A DNA stretch of 21,764 nt from a virus: positions 1-21,764 of the IMG/VR virus record IMGVR_UViG_3300036835_000068; one strand, given 5' to 3'. Position 1 is the stretch's first letter; each line of letters starts with the position of its first letter. Positions 19,594 through 21,764 of this stretch are shown here, piece after piece. The translations under genes were made by a program, and so were the position numbers. The notes below the pieces were generated by a model that was not told the origin of the DNA, searched no databases, and was given only the letters and a program-made list of their open reading frames with translations.

Positions 19594-19989
19594 TCATGCG
19601 TGAGTATGGAACTCGTAGCTGGCGCCGAAGCGGAAGAGCTCCGGGTTGACGTCGGGCATCCAGCGCGGGCCGATGACCGTTGTGCAGAGCTGCACATAAC
19701 CGTCCTGCGTGGTAACCCCGCGCATGCTGAGGACGGCTTGCTGGACCAGGCGCGCTGCCGCCGCACCATCGGCTTCGCTCAGGGCGTACACGTCGATATC
19801 GACGATCGGCCGGTCCACCCTGATGCTCCGGTTGGCACCGCTGGTCCGGCTGACGCGGACCGTGATCTGCGTGATAGAGGCCGGGAGCCGGGTGCAGTAG
19901 GCATAGGTGTCCACGCCGCTCTGCGGGCCGCTGAGCCAGCCAACGAGGAGCTGCTCGACGTCTGGGAAGGCGTCAGTCCTGGGCGGCAT
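19594..19989 (-). CDS. Tail terminator protein
   Basis: The 131-residue protein starts MPPRTDAFPDVEQLLVGWLS and ends with WMPDVNPELFRFGASYEFHT, the pattern of the tail terminator that caps the finished tail and joins it to the head. Strands around QITVRVSRTSG and RVDRPIVDIDVYALSEADGA and a helix (AAARLVQQAVLSMRG) fit the family fold. It overlaps the gp10-like gene by 17 bases and lies 14 bases before the major tail gene. Confidence 0.8.
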   Translation of the reverse strand: MPPRTDAFPDVEQLLVGWLSGPQSGVDTYAYCTRLPASITQITVRVSRTSGANRSIRVDRPIVDIDVYALSEADGAAAARLVQQAVLSMRGVTTQDGYVQLCTTVIGPRWMPDVNPELFRFGASYEFHTHA

Positions 19990-20320
19990 GGAGGGCGTTC
20001 CTCAGCGTGTGGTGAGCTGGCGTGCGGCTGGTCCCGAACTCGATGTGCATTGCCCGGGGGTCGGCATTCTCGACGTATCCGGCTGCCCGGTCGTCCTTCC
20101 GGCCACCGCGATTGACCGCCCGCGAGCGGAAGCCGGACTTGAACTCTCCGCGGTGCGGGTCTCTGGCCGGCCCGACCGGCGCGGTAGCTGCGGCCAGGTC
20201 GCGCACGCGGTCTGCGCGGCGCTTCATCTCGGCCTTCATGAACTCGCTGCGGAGCATCTCGCCGATGCCGGAGTAGCTGAGCGTGAGCTTGCTGCCCTGC
20301 GCGGTCCTGGCGGCGGTCAT
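19973..20320 (-). CDS. HK97 gp10-like neck / tail-completion protein
   Basis: The 115-residue protein has a helical N-terminus (GEMLRSEFMKAEMKRRADRV), a basic middle with FKSGFRSRAVNRGGRK, and the C-terminal motif YVENADPRAMHIEFGTSRTP followed by AHHTLRNAL. The IEFGT...P..TLR.A pattern is the hallmark of HK97 gp10-type proteins found between stopper and terminator genes. Its start shares one base with the upstream stop (TGATG). Exact virion location is unclear for this family. Confidence 0.82.
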   Translation of the reverse strand: MTAARTAQGSKLTLSYSGIGEMLRSEFMKAEMKRRADRVRDLAAATAPVGPARDPHRGEFKSGFRSRAVNRGGRKDDRAAGYVENADPRAMHIEFGTSRTPAHHTLRNALHAAQD

Positions 20321-20673
20321 CAGACCACCACCGTGTGAGCGCCAGCGCCGGTCACCCGCCGCAGGCGCACCATGACCGTGCCGCCGATGCCAGTGAACGG
20401 GCTGCTGTAGGGCGAGGGCTGGCCCATGACGTCCCAGACCGTCCCGTCCGCGAGCTGGAAACGATCCTCCGGGGCCACTGCCGTATCAGGTGGCAGGTAG
20501 AGCTCGGCGGCGGCGGTGACCTGCTCGGTCGCCTCGATGTCCTCGGTGGTCTGGCCGGGCACGAACGCATAGGCCAGCAGGCCGGCCGGGGTGAAGGTTG
20601 TTACATCGTTGCCGCGGGAGTCCTGGCCGGTCACGCTGGCCACGAGGTGCGTGACCGGGAGTGCCGCGATCAC
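20320..20673 (-). CDS. Head-tail stopper (head closure) protein
   Basis: The 117-residue protein is strand-rich: THLVASVTGQDSRGNDVTTF, AELYLPPDTAVAPEDRFQLA, DGTVWDVMGQPSPYSSPFTG and GTVMVRLRRVTG. The DGTVWDV.G.P.....F.G element is typical of stopper proteins that close the head after DNA packaging. The GTG start at 20673 overlaps the adaptor stop as GTGA. It lies in the usual place between adaptor and gp10-like protein. Confidence 0.78.
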   Translation of the reverse strand: MIAALPVTHLVASVTGQDSRGNDVTTFTPAGLLAYAFVPGQTTEDIEATEQVTAAAELYLPPDTAVAPEDRFQLADGTVWDVMGQPSPYSSPFTGIGGTVMVRLRRVTGAGAHTVVV

Positions 20674-21302
20674 CGCAGGTCCATCATGATCGTGTCTTCG
20701 GTGTCCCGGTAATCGGTCAGGGCAGCGAAGTCGGATTCGGTCAGGGCGACCTGCAAGCCGCCCCCAGAGCGCTCCAGACGGTAGGAGTAGGGACCGATGG
20801 ACTCCCCGATGACCCCGGCCGCGTTCGTGGGCGCCATGAGCACGCGCAGGGCCGCGTTGGCGCAGACCATCACCACGTCATCGGGCACGGAAGCGTCCCC
20901 GTAGTCCCGGTTGACCCGGAAGGTCTGCGGGTACAGGTCGGAGGTCCACCAGACCTCGGGCAGGTTGATAATCCCGCGGCCGGGGTCGATGCGAATGGTC
21001 CTGATCCCATCGAAGGTGTACCAGACGATCGGCACGTCAGGCAGGCCGAGGCCGCCGCCGATGGCCGTGACGGAGTGCACGGCTGTGGTTGTCATATCGG
21101 GCAGCTCGATGATCGAGTCGCGGCCCTTGAACAGGCCGTCCTCGGCTGTGTGCGGCTGGAAGTCGCGGTGGCAGTACCGGGCGATGGCCGCGGTAGCGTC
21201 GGAGAGGAGAGCATCGATGCGCGCCGCCTCGATGGACGTCAGCGACCTCCCCAGGCGTGACTCCACATCGGCCTGCGTGGCCAGCGGCGTCAGTGCCGGC
21301 AT
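20670..21302 (-). CDS. Head-tail adaptor protein
   Basis: The 210-residue protein has an N-terminal helical bundle with ATQADVESRLGRSLTSIEAA, RIDALLSDATAAIARYCHRD, then a strand region around TTTAVHSVTAIGG, and a C-terminal helix (DDVVMVCANAALRVLMAP). The opening T..DV..RLGR.LT..E..R...LL..A is the adaptor (connector gp6-type) signature. The start follows GGAGGAGAGC. It binds under the portal, whose gene should lie to the right of this window. Confidence 0.82.
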   Translation of the reverse strand: MPALTPLATQADVESRLGRSLTSIEAARIDALLSDATAAIARYCHRDFQPHTAEDGLFKGRDSIIELPDMTTTAVHSVTAIGGGLGLPDVPIVWYTFDGIRTIRIDPGRGIINLPEVWWTSDLYPQTFRVNRDYGDASVPDDVVMVCANAALRVLMAPTNAAGVIGESIGPYSYRLERSGGGLQVALTESDFAALTDYRDTEDTIMMDLR

Positions 21303-21341
21303 GCTCTCCTCCCCTCCGCTTCCCGGGTGCTGCGGCCGGGC

Positions 21342-21659
21342 TCAGTAGGCCAGGACGTTGACGGCGGTTGCCGCGCTGGCCAGGCCGTGAATCGAGTCGC
21401 CGTCGTAGAGCACGAGCTCGTTGTAGGTGAGCAGCCGGTTGTCGAGGACATCGACCGCCTCCCCCGCGTCCACCGCCAGCGCCGAGGCGAGCTGCTCGAC
21501 GTTGCCGGACAGGTTGCGGTGGACCGACAGCGTGACGGTGCGGTCGGTGCCGGTGGCGTTGAAGGCCACGATGCGCCTGATCGTGGTCTCACCGGACGAG
21601 GTGTAGAGCGCGGCGTCGGAGGTTCCCGGCTGCGCGTTGTAGTGGATCGTGGTAGACAT
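21342..21659 (-). CDS. Small head-associated protein of unknown function
   Basis: The 105-residue protein starts after GGAGG at four bases. It reads as a short beta-sandwich: TTIRRIVAFNATGTDRTVTL, NVEQLASALAVDAGEAVDVL and LVLYDGDSIHGLASAATAVN. Proteins with this pattern occur among phage structural genes, probably as decoration or minor head proteins, but I cannot name a family with certainty. It lies just upstream of the adaptor, where capsid-related genes are expected. Confidence 0.65.
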   Translation of the reverse strand: MSTTIHYNAQPGTSDAALYTSSGETTIRRIVAFNATGTDRTVTLSVHRNLSGNVEQLASALAVDAGEAVDVLDNRLLTYNELVLYDGDSIHGLASAATAVNVLAY

Positions 21660-21699
21660 TGCGCCTCCGTAAGGCAGAGTCAGGGTTCAGGGGGCTGGC

Positions 21700-21764
21700 C
21701 GGCGGGGGGGCGGCCCCGGCGCGGGGCAACAACAAGCGGGCCCCCCCCCCCCGGAGCTGGGGAT
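21700..21764. other. Homopolymer-rich end of the sequence, likely artefact
   Basis: The last bases contain a run of seven or more G, several GC blocks and a run of 12 C, unlike anything else in the window. No gene is supported here. It looks like low-quality read ends at a contig edge. Confidence 0.55.

Overview
The window is a stretch of a high-GC, tailed, most likely temperate siphovirus genome (phage or prophage) of an actinobacterial host. I infer this from four things: head-tail connector and tail genes in canonical order, a tape-measure protein with a lytic-transglycosylase-like domain, a tail protein of the ReqiPepy6 Gp37-like type, and a divergent pair of HTH regulators over shared operators. 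Family names come from recognising residues and gene order; no search was run. No integrase, terminase, portal, major capsid, endolysin or tRNA gene was seen. Head genes would be expected just beyond the right end.

Layout from right to left, the direction of most transcription. The late operon (21659 to 9469, minus strand) holds a small head-associated protein, head-tail adaptor, stopper, HK97-gp10-like protein and tail terminator. The major tail protein, the tail assembly chaperone pair with a clear programmed -1 frameshift site, the tape measure and four or five tail-tip proteins follow. Last come three small genes resembling a lysis module (a TM plus coiled-coil holin-like protein, a short charged protein and a multi-TM protein). 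Most of these genes overlap by 4 bases or a few more, so translation is probably coupled. A strong GC hairpin at 9339-9379 may close this operon.

The middle minus operon (9171 to 5339) encodes a zinc-finger/DUF6011-type protein, a one-TM protein, a HAD-family phosphatase with a cysteine-rich insertion, a 49-residue protein, an SNF2-type helicase and a protein with a charged low-complexity tail. All but the last are joined by overlapping stop and start codons. Its upstream region has a 9-bp dyad and possible alternative RNA hairpins.

The control region (4150-4297) separates a plus-strand pair (HTH regulator, then a proline-rich membrane protein) from a minus-strand early operon: HTH regulator, RecB-like exonuclease, RecT-type annealing protein, SSB-like protein with an acidic PF tip, two unknown proteins and an RNase AS-like exoribonuclease. 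Three near-identical 17-bp elements lie in or beside both predicted promoters. The arrangement is like a lambdoid cI/cro switch, but neither regulator has a protease domain. The last ~65 bases are homopolymer-rich and look like assembly noise.
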